Notes: generated by a model not told the origin, from the sequence alone. A stretch of 64,000 bases of DNA from Dallia pectoralis (GCA_029465975.1 CM055745.1:6617915-6681914), one strand, 5' to 3'. Shown: positions 24,201 through 32,553, counted from the first letter of the stretch. Numbers and translations are program-made.

Positions 24201-27027
24201 GCGGTTCTGCCGCTACAGGGCATTGGCGGTTCTGCCGCTACTGGGCATTGGCGGTTCTGCCGCTACTGGGCTTTGGCGGTTCTGCCGCTACAGGGCATTG
24301 GCGGTTCTGCCGCTACAGGGCATTGGCGGTTCTGCCGCTACAGGGCATTGGCGGTTCTGCCGCTACAGGGCATTGGCGGTTCTGCCGCTACAGGGCATGG
24401 GCGGTTCTGCCGCTACAGGGCATTGGCGGTTCTGCCGCTACAGGGCATTGGCGGTTCTGCCGCTACAGGGCTTTGGCGGTTCTGCCGCTACAGGGCTTTG
24501 GCGGTTCTGCCGCTACAGGGCTTTGGCGGTTCTGCCGCTACAGGGATTTGGCGGTTCTGCCGCTACAGGGCTTTGGCGGTTCCGCCACTGAGAGATGCTC
24601 ACCTGAGTTGCCGGCCGACCTTCCGGAACAGGAAGGTGACTGTGAGCAGACTGAGTGTGGGCGGGGTGCTGAGAACACAGGCCCGGTAGTAATGGAGGTA
24701 CTTACGCAGCCCACCTGTGAACGCCTGAGACCCAGGAAAAACACACTCATGATAAGGCTAACACATACTGACGCACCGATTGTGAAATTCTGGACCGATA
24801 GCGATGTTTAAAATAACAATTCAGCCGTTGACAATGTATTTAAAATGATTATTTTTTTGCTTTTGTTTTTATTTATTCCCCTCATTACAAAAAAACAAAA
24901 AATCCTCATTACAAAAAATAACTGAACTGTTTAAGTTATTCAGCACTTCATTACACATTTATCACACATTGAATTCAATCATTCCCTGTGCAAAATGTAT
25001 GAGACACGACTTTTAAACATCGGCCACTGCCATCGACAAATGTCTTCCTGTTTGCTGATAGGCCGATAGCGGTCAACAAGGCAAATATCGGGCGATACCG
25101 ATGTATCCCAACTAACAATGAACAATAAGAGCATGCCAGTATCTGCACGGTTCAATTGGATTGTAACTCACTCACCACACAAGCCCAAGCCTGTCATTAC
25201 AACACGACAACACACCCGAAACCGGCACACCTACACCGTGAATATCAGCCAAGTGAGGAGTGAGAGAGGGTAGAGAAGCAAACCTGGAACACGAGGCCTT
25301 TTTTATGGGTACTCTGCACAACGAACCGGCTAAGCCTCAAGTAATGGGTGCCGTACTGAGCCAGGTCCCCCAGCAGACGAGCCACACTCTCCGGTGAGGC
25401 TCCCGACACACACACCCCGGGACGGACGTCAAAGTTCACACACACCTGGAGGGAGACAAACAAAAGCCACAGAACAGAACCCATATTCAGTCGAAAAACA
25501 CTTCGCCTAGCATAAATCTGCATGTTACATATCCGATACAGAAAGAAATTGATTTCGGATATCAGACTTCTAGTTTAGTGACGAGATTCGGGTACCGTGT
25601 TGAGCGGGAAAGTAGTCGACGCCACCCCGATCAGTACGTTAAGAAGGTCGCTGACCAGCTGGGTCTGGGAGTCCAGAGGCAGAGGAAGTAGGGGTGAGAG
25701 AGGTGCAGAACTGACCACCCTCATCTCCCCCTCCCAGAGCCTGTAGAGCTGGTCGAATGCCTCCCTGCCCCCCTCAGTCAGGTACGGGGCTTCCCTCTTC
25801 CCTGGTGGGCTGGTGGGAGAAACATGTATGCTTGACGACCATTGTAGCCCCCACAATGGAAACACTTCAAGTGGAATATTGTATATATCTTGCCAGAATG
25901 CTCTTTAAGGCTCTCTTACCAGCCAACAGACTCCCAGCAGCGACGTCTCCCAGGCTCAAAGGTGCGGAGGGCATCCCACACGTCAAACTCCGGGCTGGAG
26001 CTGGGCTCCGACTGAGAGTCTGGGGTCAAATTGGAGGACGACTGGAAACCCTCGTCTTCTAACTGGTCCGAACCAGCTGGCACCTGAATAAAAAAAAGAG
26101 ATAGCAAAAATTTGGCACTAAACATCTTGAATGCTCAGATTTTACCATCAAACACTGTCAAAAAACAACAACCACTACATACTGACAACGTGGCACTTTA
26201 ACCAAAGTGTTCAGACACCCGGCCGGTCTTACCCGTATGACTAACCCGGTGACGTCAGCGCTACTGGGTACTGGGGGCAGCTCCAGGCGCACATCCAGGT
26301 CTGAAGTGCGCGTGTGCTGCAGAGCGCCGAACAGAGACATCCGGGTCTCCTTTTCAAAACGCTCCTCCACATCCGACCTCCTCCTCAACGCCAGCAGCCC
26401 GGTGCCCGGAAGTGCATCCATCAAACCCAGGGTCCCGGCGAGACCCTTTAGGGACCCCCACTCCTCCCCACACACCAGGGCCCAGGCCCGGGCCTCCAGC
26501 CTCTGTAGCTCCTCACTCTGGTACCCGCCCAGCGGAGGCCGCCTCAGCACGGGTCTCTCCCGGCGCATGTAGTCCCGACTGAAGGACGCTGGGGGAGGGG
26601 GCGAGGAGCCAGTCAGCTGCACCAGGAGCTCCAGCACCGAGTCAAGCTCCTTTAGGCCCGAGGCGGCTCCCTCACCCAGCCTCCCCAGCTGCTCCTCCAG
26701 CTTCTCGGCCTCGTCCTGACACCCAGCCACACGCAGGTCGAAGGAAATCATCAGCAGCTTGTTTCTGGGCGGAGTGGTGGACAGGGCACTCCGCCCCATA
26801 GTTTTTGGGATGCCTTCCTGGAATAGTTTGGACAGCAGCGCCCCATACACACGCTTTCGGAGAGTTCGGCGGACCCCCTCTCTGGACACACCTCCTAGCG
26901 CACGGCGTTTCCATGACACCCCGGTGAGGCTACTGTCACACAGGGAGCCCAGAAGTTCAGTGATGCTGTTACTGTGGCTATTGTGTTGGGGGCCCGATTT
27001 TAGGCAAACGTCCGGGCTAGAGTACAT
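473..27027 (-). CDS. tubgcp6: Gamma-tubulin complex component 6, complete (23 coding exons)
   Basis: Encodes the large GCP6 subunit of the gamma-tubulin ring complex, which nucleates microtubules at centrosomes. Exons in transcript order: 27027-26233, 26083-25920, 25809-25596, 25445-25284, 24724-24603, 22558-22495, 22215-22106, 20660-20569, 15522-15383, 13543-13394, 9641-9560, 9100-9012, 8669-8554, 8258-8120, 7910-7818, 7737-5406, 4834-4666, 3295-3154, 2743-2549, 2206-2074, 1217-1004, 882-689, 564-473. All junctions are GT-AG and in phase, giving 6003 nt (2000 aa plus stop). The protein follows vertebrate GCP6 almost colinearly: N-terminal GCP region (DEGFQS, SNLTPDSQSEPS, GASPES, NCSNE.YPVLLSLLK, DWVYSGVFRD), a charged coiled coil, the repeat exon, then the C-terminal GCP domain (LLMEDGEFAQSLSDL, CLELRYK, FHLKRT, QGYIANQIL, INFNNYY). 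Human GCP6 is about 1819 aa; the extra length is mainly in the repeat exon. No frameshifts or internal stops were seen. The exon 17 start (4834) rests on protein alignment. Confidence 0.96.
1004..4834 (-). CDS. tubgcp6: tubgcp6 C-terminal gamma-tubulin-binding (GCP C) exons 17-21
   Basis: Exons 4834-4666, 3295-3154, 2743-2549, 2206-2074 and 1217-1004, with 882-689 and 564-473, encode the C-terminal GCP fold that contacts gamma-tubulin. Diagnostic stretches are VSLVNKAVVDYFFVEL, HFLLMEDGEFAQSLSDL, LNSILSKALQYSLHGD, CLELRYK, VDWPLNIIIT, FSFLLQLK, RHEMQHFVKVIQGY and MQQSYNTFKYYSHFLFK. Segment lengths match human GCP6 with no gaps in most exons. The introns between these exons hold six separate tandem arrays, two of which cross a splice junction (exon 17 donor at 4666, exon 21 acceptor at 1217). 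Confidence 0.95.
1199..1450. repeat. 66-bp minisatellite spanning tubgcp6 exon 21 acceptor
   Basis: About four copies of a 66-68-bp unit. The copy nearest the exon ends in the true acceptor (TTTAG|CTCTGG at 1217/1218). Equivalent acceptors (TGTAG|CTCTGG) recur at about 1283, 1349 and 1417, each with the first 19 exon bases. The first two spacings are exactly 66 bp, the third 68. The array stays open in the exon's reading frame for more than two units, repeating ALVKGAGR. Confidence 0.9.
1440..1645. repeat. 32-bp minisatellite in tubgcp6 intron
   Basis: About six head-to-tail copies of a 31-32-bp unit containing GAGACAAGAAATCTG and TTATTTTATGGG. It abuts the 66-bp array, with which it shares the GAGACAAGA segment, so it probably grew out of that array's edge. 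It is intronic. Open frames here are repeat artefacts. Confidence 0.85.
2207..2440. repeat. GA-rich purine tract beside exon 20 acceptor
   Basis: Degenerate purine repeats (GGGGGAGAGAGAGACAGA type) directly upstream of the exon 20 acceptor at 2206. On the transcribed strand this is a pyrimidine tract of more than 200 nt leading into CTCTCAG|GTGGAC. Confidence 0.8.
2755..3025. repeat. CA-rich minisatellite between tubgcp6 exons 18 and 19
   Basis: About 12 copies of a 18-24-bp unit with the core CAGGGTTAAACACAGACAC, interleaved with short CA runs. It is intronic, with no coding signal. Confidence 0.85.
3296..3646. other. Intronic, nothing recognised
   Basis: Unique sequence between tubgcp6 exon 18 and the G-rich array. 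I see no conserved exon or element. Confidence 0.4.
3647..3795. repeat. G-rich 15-bp minisatellite
   Basis: About nine copies of a unit near 15 bp, GGGGGAGCTGCGTTG. Regular runs of 4-7 G on the plus strand make it a candidate G-quadruplex former. It is intronic to tubgcp6. Confidence 0.85.
3845..4670. repeat. 33-bp minisatellite spanning tubgcp6 exon 17 donor
   Basis: About 25 copies of a 33-bp unit (cores GGGGTACACTCACTGTG and TTTTATTGATCAG), with a few truncated copies near 4230-4300. On the minus strand every unit carries ACACA|GTGAGTGTACC, identical to the true exon 17 donor at 4666/4665, including the last five exon bases. Reading past the true donor meets TGA at once. Confidence 0.92.
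4840..5030. repeat. Three copies of a ~60-bp tandem repeat
   Basis: Three tandem copies with cores TGTGGACACAAACAGA and AATAGCTATTA-type palindromes. They lie in the intron between tubgcp6 exons 16 and 17, starting just upstream of the exon 17 acceptor. 5030-5405 is otherwise unremarkable intron. Confidence 0.85.
5406..7737 (-). CDS. tubgcp6: tubgcp6 giant repeat exon (27-aa and 29-aa tandem repeats)
   Basis: A single 2332-nt exon (777 codons) forming the GCP6-specific insertion. About 6650-6190 encodes roughly five near-identical 27-residue units starting HGHASDAHIKVGEHMSEEM, equivalent in position and motif (HGH.SDA.I.VGE..S) to the 27-aa repeats known in human GCP6. About 6160-5590 and 7400-7100 encode a second family of roughly 29 residues with the core GHSSDSTLGGGCVVSG and the linker PLPGS. 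One intermediate unit between them carries DPTQPRW, like the TRPRW linker of mammalian repeats, so it looks ancestral. In mammals PLK4 phosphorylates GCP6 and the repeat region is Ser-rich; that link is family knowledge, not seen here. The exon ends at the acidic segment DCYNLMS. Confidence 0.95.
7980..8105. repeat. Short GTGTGT/ACAACAG tandem repeat
   Basis: About four copies of a 25-29-bp unit (GTGTGTGTTTACAACAG then TAGTGAAT). They lie in the small intron between tubgcp6 exons 14 and 15, ending about 15 bp from the exon 14 donor. Confidence 0.75.
8120..13543 (-). CDS. tubgcp6: tubgcp6 central coiled-coil exons 10-14
   Basis: Exons 13543-13394, 9641-9560, 9100-9012, 8669-8554 and 8258-8120 encode a highly charged helical stretch after the N-terminal GCP region. 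It starts HYICWSELPVPRIAVTFS and runs through ERDCAVYRGRMERIAKHS, ARQELINQVRESAAKTLES, RLAKEAKKRERFEELRQ, DDYSFARELRDREKRLQ and ELIAQYSHLSEEAARREW. The pattern of heptad-like Glu/Arg/Leu residues predicts coiled coil and matches mammalian GCP6. A further 31-codon exon at 7910-7818 joins it to the repeat exon. The intron between 13394 and 9641 holds a hAT element and a LINE relic. Confidence 0.92.
9984..10248. mobile_element. Nested hAT MITE
   Basis: A 265-bp element with ends CAGTGGCTTTCAAAGT and (reverse complement) CAGGGGTTCCCAAACTTT, the familiar hAT terminal motif. The flanks ACATAGAG and GACTATAG are similar. It has no coding capacity and sits inside the larger hAT element. Confidence 0.65.
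10390..11010. repeat. 20-bp minisatellite inside the hAT element
   Basis: About 25 near-identical copies of TAACGGTGCTAATGCCTCGC, preceded by degenerate 10-bp CCTTGCTAACG units. Several adjacent copies are identical, so expansion was recent. The array is bounded on both sides by hAT sequence, so it probably arose after insertion. Confidence 0.92.
11190..12660 (+). mobile_element. Degraded non-LTR retrotransposon relic (RT C-terminal part and 3' tail)
   Basis: Broken frames contain YKFLGVHISNDLSW, SLQRVVKPAQRIIGAQLPV, VKDIQHKRCL and SHPSRKLF, typical of the C-terminal end of fish non-LTR reverse transcriptases. Downstream are a 3' region with TGCACTTCTGGTTGGATGC and CAATGACAATAAAG and a TAATC/TATAATC-like tail near 12650. 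Multiple frameshifts show it is dead. 11840-12290 is AT-rich and unrecognised. A related 3' end lies inverted at 50565-50900. Confidence 0.7.
12661..13393. other. Intronic, nothing recognised
   Basis: Moderately AT-rich tubgcp6 intron sequence between the LINE relic and exon 10. No element ends, tandem repeats or exons that I can support. Confidence 0.4.
13585..13955. repeat. 10/30-bp minisatellite (GATGTAGCAT / GATTTAGCTT)
   Basis: A 10-bp basic unit of two types, GATGTAGCAT and GATTTAGCTT, arranged in 30-60-bp higher-order blocks. It begins about 40 bp upstream of the exon 10 acceptor in tubgcp6. Confidence 0.88.
13956..15382. other. Intronic; no gene seen
   Basis: Intron between tubgcp6 exons 9 and 10. 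It holds a two-copy CTCTGCCAACAAGTGAGGGCA repeat at about 14720-14770 followed by a CA run. Nothing else is recognised. Open frames up to 109 codons lack any recognisable motif. Confidence 0.4.
15523..15885. repeat. GGAGGAGGC purine array abutting tubgcp6 exon 9 acceptor
   Basis: About 360 bp of almost pure purine on the plus strand (GGA triplets, GGC/GCA interruptions). On the transcribed strand it is a continuous C/T tract that runs straight into the acceptor CTCCTACAG|ACAAGC at 15522. It looks like a massively expanded polypyrimidine tract and could adopt triplex or G4 structure. Confidence 0.9.
15886..16500. other. Intronic, nothing recognised
   Basis: Unique tubgcp6 intron sequence between two tandem arrays. 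No exon or element is supported. Confidence 0.35.
16500..17305. repeat. 42-bp minisatellite in two diverged halves, with 126-bp higher-order repeat
   Basis: 16500-16985 repeats a 42-bp unit (TCCCAATGCTAC, GGAATATAACATGA) in a three-variant order, giving a 126-bp higher-order period seen about three times. 16985-17305 repeats a related 42-bp unit (CCCAAAGTTACAGACAAATT, CACCACGACTGTCAAAGC). The shared ACTGTCAAA...TTCCC frame and equal length show both descend from one unit. Confidence 0.88.
17370..17890. mobile_element. Tc1/mariner-type DNA transposon relic
   Basis: The segment AAGCACCCTCGCAGCATGA...ACACCACCATGCACGG resembles the common fish Tc1 antisense sequence (CCAGCATGATGCT.CCACCACCATGC). 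The following 300 bp resembles the non-coding end of such elements (GGGAATTGGGGTGCACCAGA, TGTCTGAATACTG.ATTTGTAATTACTTTTGG). It is highly degraded, with no intact ends found. Confidence 0.5.
17891..19030. other. Intronic; no gene seen
   Basis: tubgcp6 intron 8 sequence with a small TATATATA palindrome near 18330-18350. No exon or recognisable element. Confidence 0.35.
19040..19680 (+). mobile_element. Tc1-like transposase relic
   Basis: Contains CCATGAAGCACAAGGGTGGA followed by AGCATCATGTTGTGGGGGTG, which encodes the KHKGGSIMLWGC-type motif of Tc1 transposases. Upstream is an AGACCACGCAGCCCAGAT-like helix-turn-helix remnant and downstream AGAGGAATGGGCCCC, equivalent to the KGMG/K..W region. 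Frames are broken throughout. Confidence 0.65.
20155..20525. repeat. GCTCTAACGCTACC minisatellite
   Basis: Degenerate 14-17-bp units (GCTCTAACGCTACCGAT) about 25 times. It ends about 45 bp from the exon 8 donor at 20569. 19680-20150 is unremarkable intron. Confidence 0.85.
20641..21390. repeat. 40-bp minisatellite spanning tubgcp6 exon 8 acceptor
   Basis: About 18 copies of a 40-bp unit, nearly all identical. On the minus strand every unit contains TTTTCTGTAG|GTTTGTGTCAGACTG, i.e. the full exon 8 acceptor (20661/20660) with about 15 exon bases. Units are not a multiple of three. Use of an upstream copy gives GTTTGTGTCAGACTGA, an in-frame stop. Confidence 0.95.
21425..22130. repeat. Compound 57/24-bp minisatellite spanning tubgcp6 exon 7 donor
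   Basis: Two alternating unit lengths. The long unit carries GTAGGGCTCACAGCT and the short one only ACTCACCTGGTGTA. On the minus strand all contain TACACCAG|GTGAGTCAGTTACC, the exon 7 donor (22106/22105). Long units add the preceding exon bases AGCTGTGAGCCC. About 9 long and 7 short units. Readthrough past the true donor gives AGG TGA, an immediate stop. Confidence 0.92.
22555..23165. repeat. 42-bp minisatellite spanning tubgcp6 exon 6 acceptor
   Basis: About 14 copies of a 42-bp unit (GATACCTAACACACAACAAC, then AGACAGTGTAAGAGA). On the minus strand each contains TGTTAG|GTATCTGTC, matching the true acceptor at 22559/22558 and about 9 exon bases. 42 bp is 14 codons, and the array is open in the exon's frame for about 200 codons. 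Confidence 0.93.
23166..24035. other. Intronic, AT-rich, nothing recognised
   Basis: Unique AT-rich tubgcp6 intron 5 sequence between two arrays. No exon, ORF or element is supported. Confidence 0.35.
24040..24592. repeat. 25-bp minisatellite beside tubgcp6 exon 5 donor
   Basis: About 22 copies of a 25-bp unit (CAGGGCATTGGCGGTTCTGC, then CGCTA) with sporadic CATT to CTTT changes. It begins about 10 bp into the intron after the donor at 24603 and does not contain the junction. The plus-strand open frames through it are artefacts. Confidence 0.92.
24765..25115. mobile_element. Degraded DNA-transposon-like repeat
   Basis: Begins near GCACCGATTGTGAAATTC and ends near GGGCGATACCGATGTATCCC. The two ends carry weakly related CCGAT/ACCGAT motifs characteristic of a dispersed fish repeat. 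No coding remnant. Boundaries and class are uncertain. Confidence 0.35.
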
Positions 27028-27073
27028 GTCTCTGTAAATTGAGTGTCTGTGGATGACGTGACTGACAATTGGC
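26233..27073 (-). CDS. tubgcp6: tubgcp6 exon with start codon (coding 26233-27027)
   Basis: First coding exon: 265 codons ending CGG|GTAAGA. The Met at 27027 gives an N-terminus (MYSSPDVCLKSG...) about 20 residues longer than the mammalian start, followed by the recognisable KILMISFDLRV-like segment (here KLLMISFDLRVAG), SVLELLVQL and the MSLFGALQHTRT.DLDVRL block that matches GCP6. A good acceptor (TTTCCACAG) on the minus strand just above 27073 suggests about 46 nt of 5' UTR in this exon, with a separate non-coding exon upstream. That UTR part is inferred. Confidence 0.85.
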
Positions 27074-27579
27074 CTGTGGAAACAGACATATTTAAACCAC
27101 TTGAAGGTTACAGTTTTTGAGTTCAGTTAGTTGGTGAGGCGTTACCATTTTATGTCAATGCTGCGTAATTAATGACAACCAACGTCTGTAGACTACAGAG
27201 AATTAGTAGCTAGCTTTAGTAGTTATTGTGCATACTGCATAGCAAGCAAGGTTAGCTTCGCCTAGTTCACTATGTGTGGATACTCCCTAGTAACGACACA
27301 GTAAACCAATCAGCCATGCAAACTAACGTAACGTTGCCAGTCTGTGTACTACTATAATGCTAGTAACTTTGTCTTTAGCTACGCTAATAGTAAGCACAAA
27401 TGCCAACAGCCGCTGAATCTTAATGTAAGCAACAAAGCAATTACTTTCACCGTCCATCAATAGACCCAGGCAACGTTATAGAGTTTTGTATTGCACAGCT
27501 AAAACATACAGCTAACGATGCAACACAGTACATTGAATTCACACATTGGCTTTCATTATGCTAACGCTACGGTTGGTAC

Positions 27580-27900
27580 CTGGCTCTGCACCGGATGGAG
27601 CGCTTCAAATTGATTTATTTCCGGTATTATATTCCGATTATAGCTACTATTTGTTATTTGCAACCCGTTTAAAGCACATTAGCTAAACACTTAATTTGGC
27701 TCAATTTGTAGCTACTGTTTTGTTAACATCCTGGACACTCAACATAATAACTACCGGGTAGCTTCACGTTGGACCCGCCCACCCAATCTGATTAGACAGG
27801 AAACCGAATCAAGACATGTAATTGGTCGAAATTTTTACGTGTGTGACATACTTCCGGTGAAAATAATTGGGCGGTAAATTACGTTGTCATGACGACATCA
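27580..27900 (-). promoter_or_regulatory. tubgcp6: Likely tubgcp6 5' UTR exon and TATA-less promoter
   Basis: On the minus strand a candidate donor (CCAG|GTACC) lies at 27580, upstream of the acceptor at 27073, suggesting a short non-coding first exon. Above it are ETS-type cores (TTCCGG near 27630 and 27852), a CCAAT in each orientation near 27783 and 27822, and a GC-rich patch near 27775. No TATA box is placed convincingly. This fits a housekeeping promoter, but no transcript evidence is available from sequence alone. Confidence 0.4.
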
Positions 27901-29323
27901 AGCAGTATAATTTTCTATCATTGAGGCTACTAGAAACAATTACATACTTGGTCTTAAGTCTACAATTAATCAAATGTATTTTATGCAGCCCTTTTTACAA
28001 CACTAGTTGTTCCCAAGTCATTTTAAACAGAACCCCAGAAACCCTGAAATCAGTGGCAACAAACTAATTAGTGCTAAATAAAATACATAATGAAAAATGT
28101 TGATTTAAAGGTAGATAGTCCAAATTGAAATCTGAAGGATTTAGCTTATCAGTAACTGAAATGGACCAAATTTGAGAAGATCATCACAAAATCATTGAGT
28201 GTGAGAAAAAAACATGCTTTGGTCAGCATCATCAACCTTAAATCAAAGAGTTTGTGAAAGTGGATAGCGTAAACTCCTGGTTCTATGAAGGATGCATCAA
28301 TGCACTCAACTAAACTATGTTGAGCGTTATGCCAGAGACATGCAGGCAAACCAGGGTTTGAGAAACGCTGCCTTACACTACCGGTGACTCTCACTGAATT
28401 GGGAAATACTGAGAACAATATTGTAAAAAAGCAGCCAAGTACAGATTGATGTTTGAAAGGAGTTTTACATTAGGGACGGGGAGAACTTGCATTTTTCAAA
28501 CGCGATTGAAAAGCAGTTAACTTTGCTTTGGATGCGACTGCTCACATGGTTGGGCTAGTTTGAAGTTTTAATACGAAACTTTGAAATCATATGATCTTTG
28601 TAAAATGATCGAGCAACCTGTTAATGCTGTAATTAAAGGACAATTTCACGTACAGCTTCATGTTAAATAATTCTTCATCCTGAAAGACCTTGAGCGTAAT
28701 GGTAATCTATGGTTGAGTTGTCTTTAAACAAAACCTTAAGCTAGCTTTAGCCACCGCTAACATTTACATTCATCAGTTAAATTAATCAGTGCCTCACAGT
28801 AATATTAAACCAAATCTAGTTTATTCCAGGTGATTTTTAGAGTATTTGTATAACATTACATCACTTGTAGTGGAAGAAGAAAGAAGAGGAAAAGTCAAAG
28901 ACGAAGAAGGAGGAAGATAGATATTTTGTTCACCCAGCAGTAAGGTTGAACCCAGGGTTTTTCGTTGAACCAAGCCCAAGTTTCACATCCAACTAGTCAA
29001 ACAAACAAACAAACAACACAGACAAAATACATTCCGGCACAAACATTACATTGGACTGCATCAGTATTTTCAATGAGCCAGAGGATTTGAGAAGTTACAC
29101 ATGCAAACTTGGACTTTGTGGTCTTTGTATTTGTCCTGCTCACTTCGAATTTGACTTGCAGTCTCAGAAAATTGAATGTCTTTCATTGCCTTTAATGTGA
29201 GCACCGTTTCATCTGGGCAGAGTACCTAAAGAGACACAATAACATTGAAGTATACACGTCTTGTTCTGTTCCCTGTGTGGAGGTTTTAATCATGGTTATT
29301 GGTCAATGAAACATGGGAGAATA
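27901..29323. other. Intergenic, no gene seen
   Basis: AT-rich DNA upstream of tubgcp6. A possible hAT-like end (GTTTGAGAAACGCTG near 28358) and an AAGAAGAAAGAAGAGG purine patch near 28870 are the only landmarks. No ORF resembles a known protein. Confidence 0.35.
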
Positions 29324-31044
29324 CACTGATCAGCCAAAACATTATGAAACATTATAATCACAAGTAAAGTGAACAACATGATAATCTCCTAACAAGGGCA
29401 CATGTCAAGGTCTCAGTAGGTCAGATGGTAAGCGAACAATTAGCATGCATAGTGAATGTGTTGGATGCAGGTGAAATGGTCAGAAAGAACGACCTGAGTG
29501 ACTTTGCTTGTGAAGTTGTTGGCCAGCGGTGGTGGTCACCAGAGTGGTAAGTACCTACTGACTGTGGTGGTCACCAGAGTGGTAAGTACCTACTGACTGT
29601 GGTGGTCACCAGAGTGGTAAGTACCTACTGACTGTGGTGGTCACCAGAGTGGTAAGTACCTACTGACGGTGGTGGTCACCAGAGTGGTAAGTATCTACTG
29701 ACAGTGCTGGTCACCTGAGTGGTGAGTACCTACTGACAGTGGTGGTCACCAGAGTGGTAAGTACCTACTGACCAGAGTGGTGAGTACCTACTGACAGTGG
29801 TGGTCACCTGAGTTGTGAGTACCTACTGACGATGGTGGTCACCAGTGTGGTGAGTACCTACTGACGGTGGTGGTCACCTGAGTGGTGAGTACCTACTGAC
29901 GGTGGTGGTCACCAGAGTGGTAAGTACCTACTGACGGTGGTGGTCACCAGAGTGGTAAGTACCTACTGACAGTGGTGGTCACCAGAGGGATAAGTACCTA
30001 CTGACAGTGGTGGTCACCAGAGTGGTAAGTACCTACTGACGGTGGTGGTCACCTGAGTGGTGAGTACCTACTGACAGTGGTGGTCACCTGAGTGGTGAGT
30101 ACCTACTGACGGTGGTGGTCACCTGAGTGGTAAGTACCTACTGACCAGAGTGGTGAGTACCTACTGACAGTGGTGTTCACCAGAGTGGTAAGTACCTACT
30201 GACCAGAGTGGTGAGTACCTACAGACCAGAGTGGTGAGTACCTACAGACCAGAGTGGTGAGTACCTACAGACCAGAGTGGTGAGTACCTACAGACCAGAG
30301 TGGTGAGTACCTACAGACCAGAGTAGTGAGTACCTACAGACCAGAGTGGTGAGTACCTACAGACCAGAGTGGTGAGTACCTACAGACCAGAGTGGTGAGT
30401 ACCTACAGACCAGAGTGGTGAGTACCTACAGACCAGAGTGGTGAGTACCTACAGACCAGAGTGGTGAGTACCTACAGACCAGAGTGGTGAGTACCTACAG
30501 ACCAGAGTGGTGAGTACCTACTGACAGTGGTCCTAGGAGGGGCAAACTGGTAACCTGGTATTGGGCGCCCAAGGCTCATTAACCCACAACAAGGCGACAA
30601 ATGCTATCCCGTCTGGTCCAAACTGCTGCGTACATGTGTGCCGTTTACCTGGGGGAACCGGTGGTACCAAGATGCACTGTGGGACGGCGACAAGACGGTG
30701 GAGGGAGTGTGGTGCTCTGGGTAATGTTCTGCTGGTAAACCCGGGGGTCCGGGCAGTCATGTGGACGTCAATTTGACACGTGCCACCTACCTAAACATCA
30801 TTGCAGGTCTGGTACACTCCTTCATGGTTTGAGGAACATGATGAATTCCCAGATCCCAATCTAATTGAGCATCTGTGGGACGTGCTGGACCAATTCCAAT
30901 CCATGGCAGGTCCACCTAGCTGTATACTGGACTTGAAAGATTGGTTGCTAATGTCCTGGCGCCAGGTACCACAGGACCTGTTTATGTGGCACTTGGGCAG
31001 CCAACACCATATCAGGCAGGTCAAAATGTTTTGGCTCACCAGTG
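29324..31044 (+). mobile_element. Tc1/mariner-type element with internal minisatellite
   Basis: The left end CACTGATCAGCCAAAACATT and right end (reverse complement) CACTGGTGAGCCAAAACATT are matched terminal inverted repeats, each bordered by TA. The right third retains transposase-derived sequence (AACATGATGAATTCCCAGAT, ATTGAGCATCTGTGGGACGT, encoding the IEHLWD motif). The middle is replaced by about 1 kb of minisatellite. It is not functional. Confidence 0.8.
29530..30530. repeat. Donor-like minisatellite inside the Tc1-type element
   Basis: Two unit types: about 35 bp (GGTGGTCACCAGAGTGGTAA, GTACCTACTGAC) in the first 650 bp, then a derived 23-bp unit (CAGAGTGGTGAGTACCTACA) for about 15 near-identical copies. 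Nearly every unit holds a consensus-like GT(A/G)AGTACC donor motif on the plus strand. Confidence 0.9.
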
Positions 31045-32553
31045 TACATATTTGTGATAGGTCATATTGTAACCTGCATGGAAATATGTTTTGTCATCTG
31101 AGAGACATCAGAGAACACAGACTGGCAAGAAGCCTTACTGTGCTGCTCTGGGAACAGTTTTTCTCAGTCCCGGCTCACCTGGTGACACACGAAAAATATA
31201 TATATAATTGCTCCAGTTTTTTGTCTGTATTCTTAGATGAAGAAAGACTAGCAAATGTCAATTGTTGATTAAAGTACCATCCATCTTTTTTCCATTAAGT
31301 TGTCTTTAAGATGGCAAAAAACAGCGAGCAACAAATTCAACCCCCTGGATTGCGCATACAGATTACACATAGGCCTTTGTTGATGAGAAAAGTCATTTTG
31401 CATAGCCTTAATGACTTTCGATGTAATTTACTTTTCTGTCAGGCTCCCTCTTTGCGACTACAGGTTAGCTATTGAACACAGTAGGTATACTGTATTTGCA
31501 TATGAATCCATTGCTGATAAAAAATGACATTTATCATAGGATCATCATTGGGAAATAAAACCTCATGTTGAAAGTTTAATTTGACAAGGCAGATGTCAAC
31601 TAAATAGCAAACACAATTGAGTAAACGGAAAAGGAAGACCATTAAAATGTAAAAACAATAATGACAATAATAATTAAATATTACAATAAATACGACATAC
31701 AATGAAATATTCCTTAGTTCTTCTTTGGTGGTGTACAGGACCCAATTACATTTTGTGTGTCTAGTGTATACTAGTATCCCTAGGGTTTAGGAAAAACTTC
31801 CATTTCTAATTTATCATACTTGAAATATATTTCAAATATTTGAAAGGTTAACAGAAGGAATACCACCTCAGGATTCCATTCATTACCAGTAGCAAACATC
31901 AAATGCTGTAAATTGCCCCTTTAAAATTCATCCCAGAAACAGTATTCAACATCGGGTAAATACCCATGGTTCTGTTGTAAAAAACATTATTATCCACCCC
32001 ATTCATATCCGTTATGGATGGTACCAATATCAAGAAAGAAACCAATTATAGATAATGTTAAATGTTGAGGAAAGTTGGCTTTACCGAGAAAATGGGAAAT
32101 TATCCCACACAAGGTACAGAAACTTGTTGTACAGACACTTCCTGATGAACATTATGAATACTATTGCTTGTCCCGTTCACCCAGCAATCTTCAAGGAATC
32201 GCACAAAACACACTTGGGTCTGTATTGGTACCTGTAAAATCTCAACCTGATAAGTTGGCCTTTTGTAAGTGGGCAATAAAACTCAGAGCGCCCCTTTCTA
32301 AATGACCAGAAATTCATTAGTTATTAATATGAAGCAGATTCAAATGACAAGTGGTGTGAAATAAATAATGGAAAATAAACCACCCTAAAAATTGTGTCCT
32401 TGCTGATTACGTCTGTATGACGACACTGTATTTGGCAAATGTCCATGTAATCAGCCAGGTAGTATGTCAGAGTCTTTTCACCATATTTCATCGTTATGAA
32501 GCCTGTTGATGGCTGATCAGATGTTCCATAGCATAGCTCATTATAATCACTGG
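31045..32553. other. Intergenic, no gene seen
   Basis: AT-rich sequence between the Tc1-type element and the palindrome. No recognisable exon, repeat array or element end. Confidence 0.35.

Noticed and set aside
23990..24811. 172-273-codon plus-strand frames (HWRFCRYRALAVLPLQ repeats)
   Set aside because: 25-bp minisatellite; all three frames encode cyclic versions of the same 25-residue period, which is the signature of a non-coding repeat.
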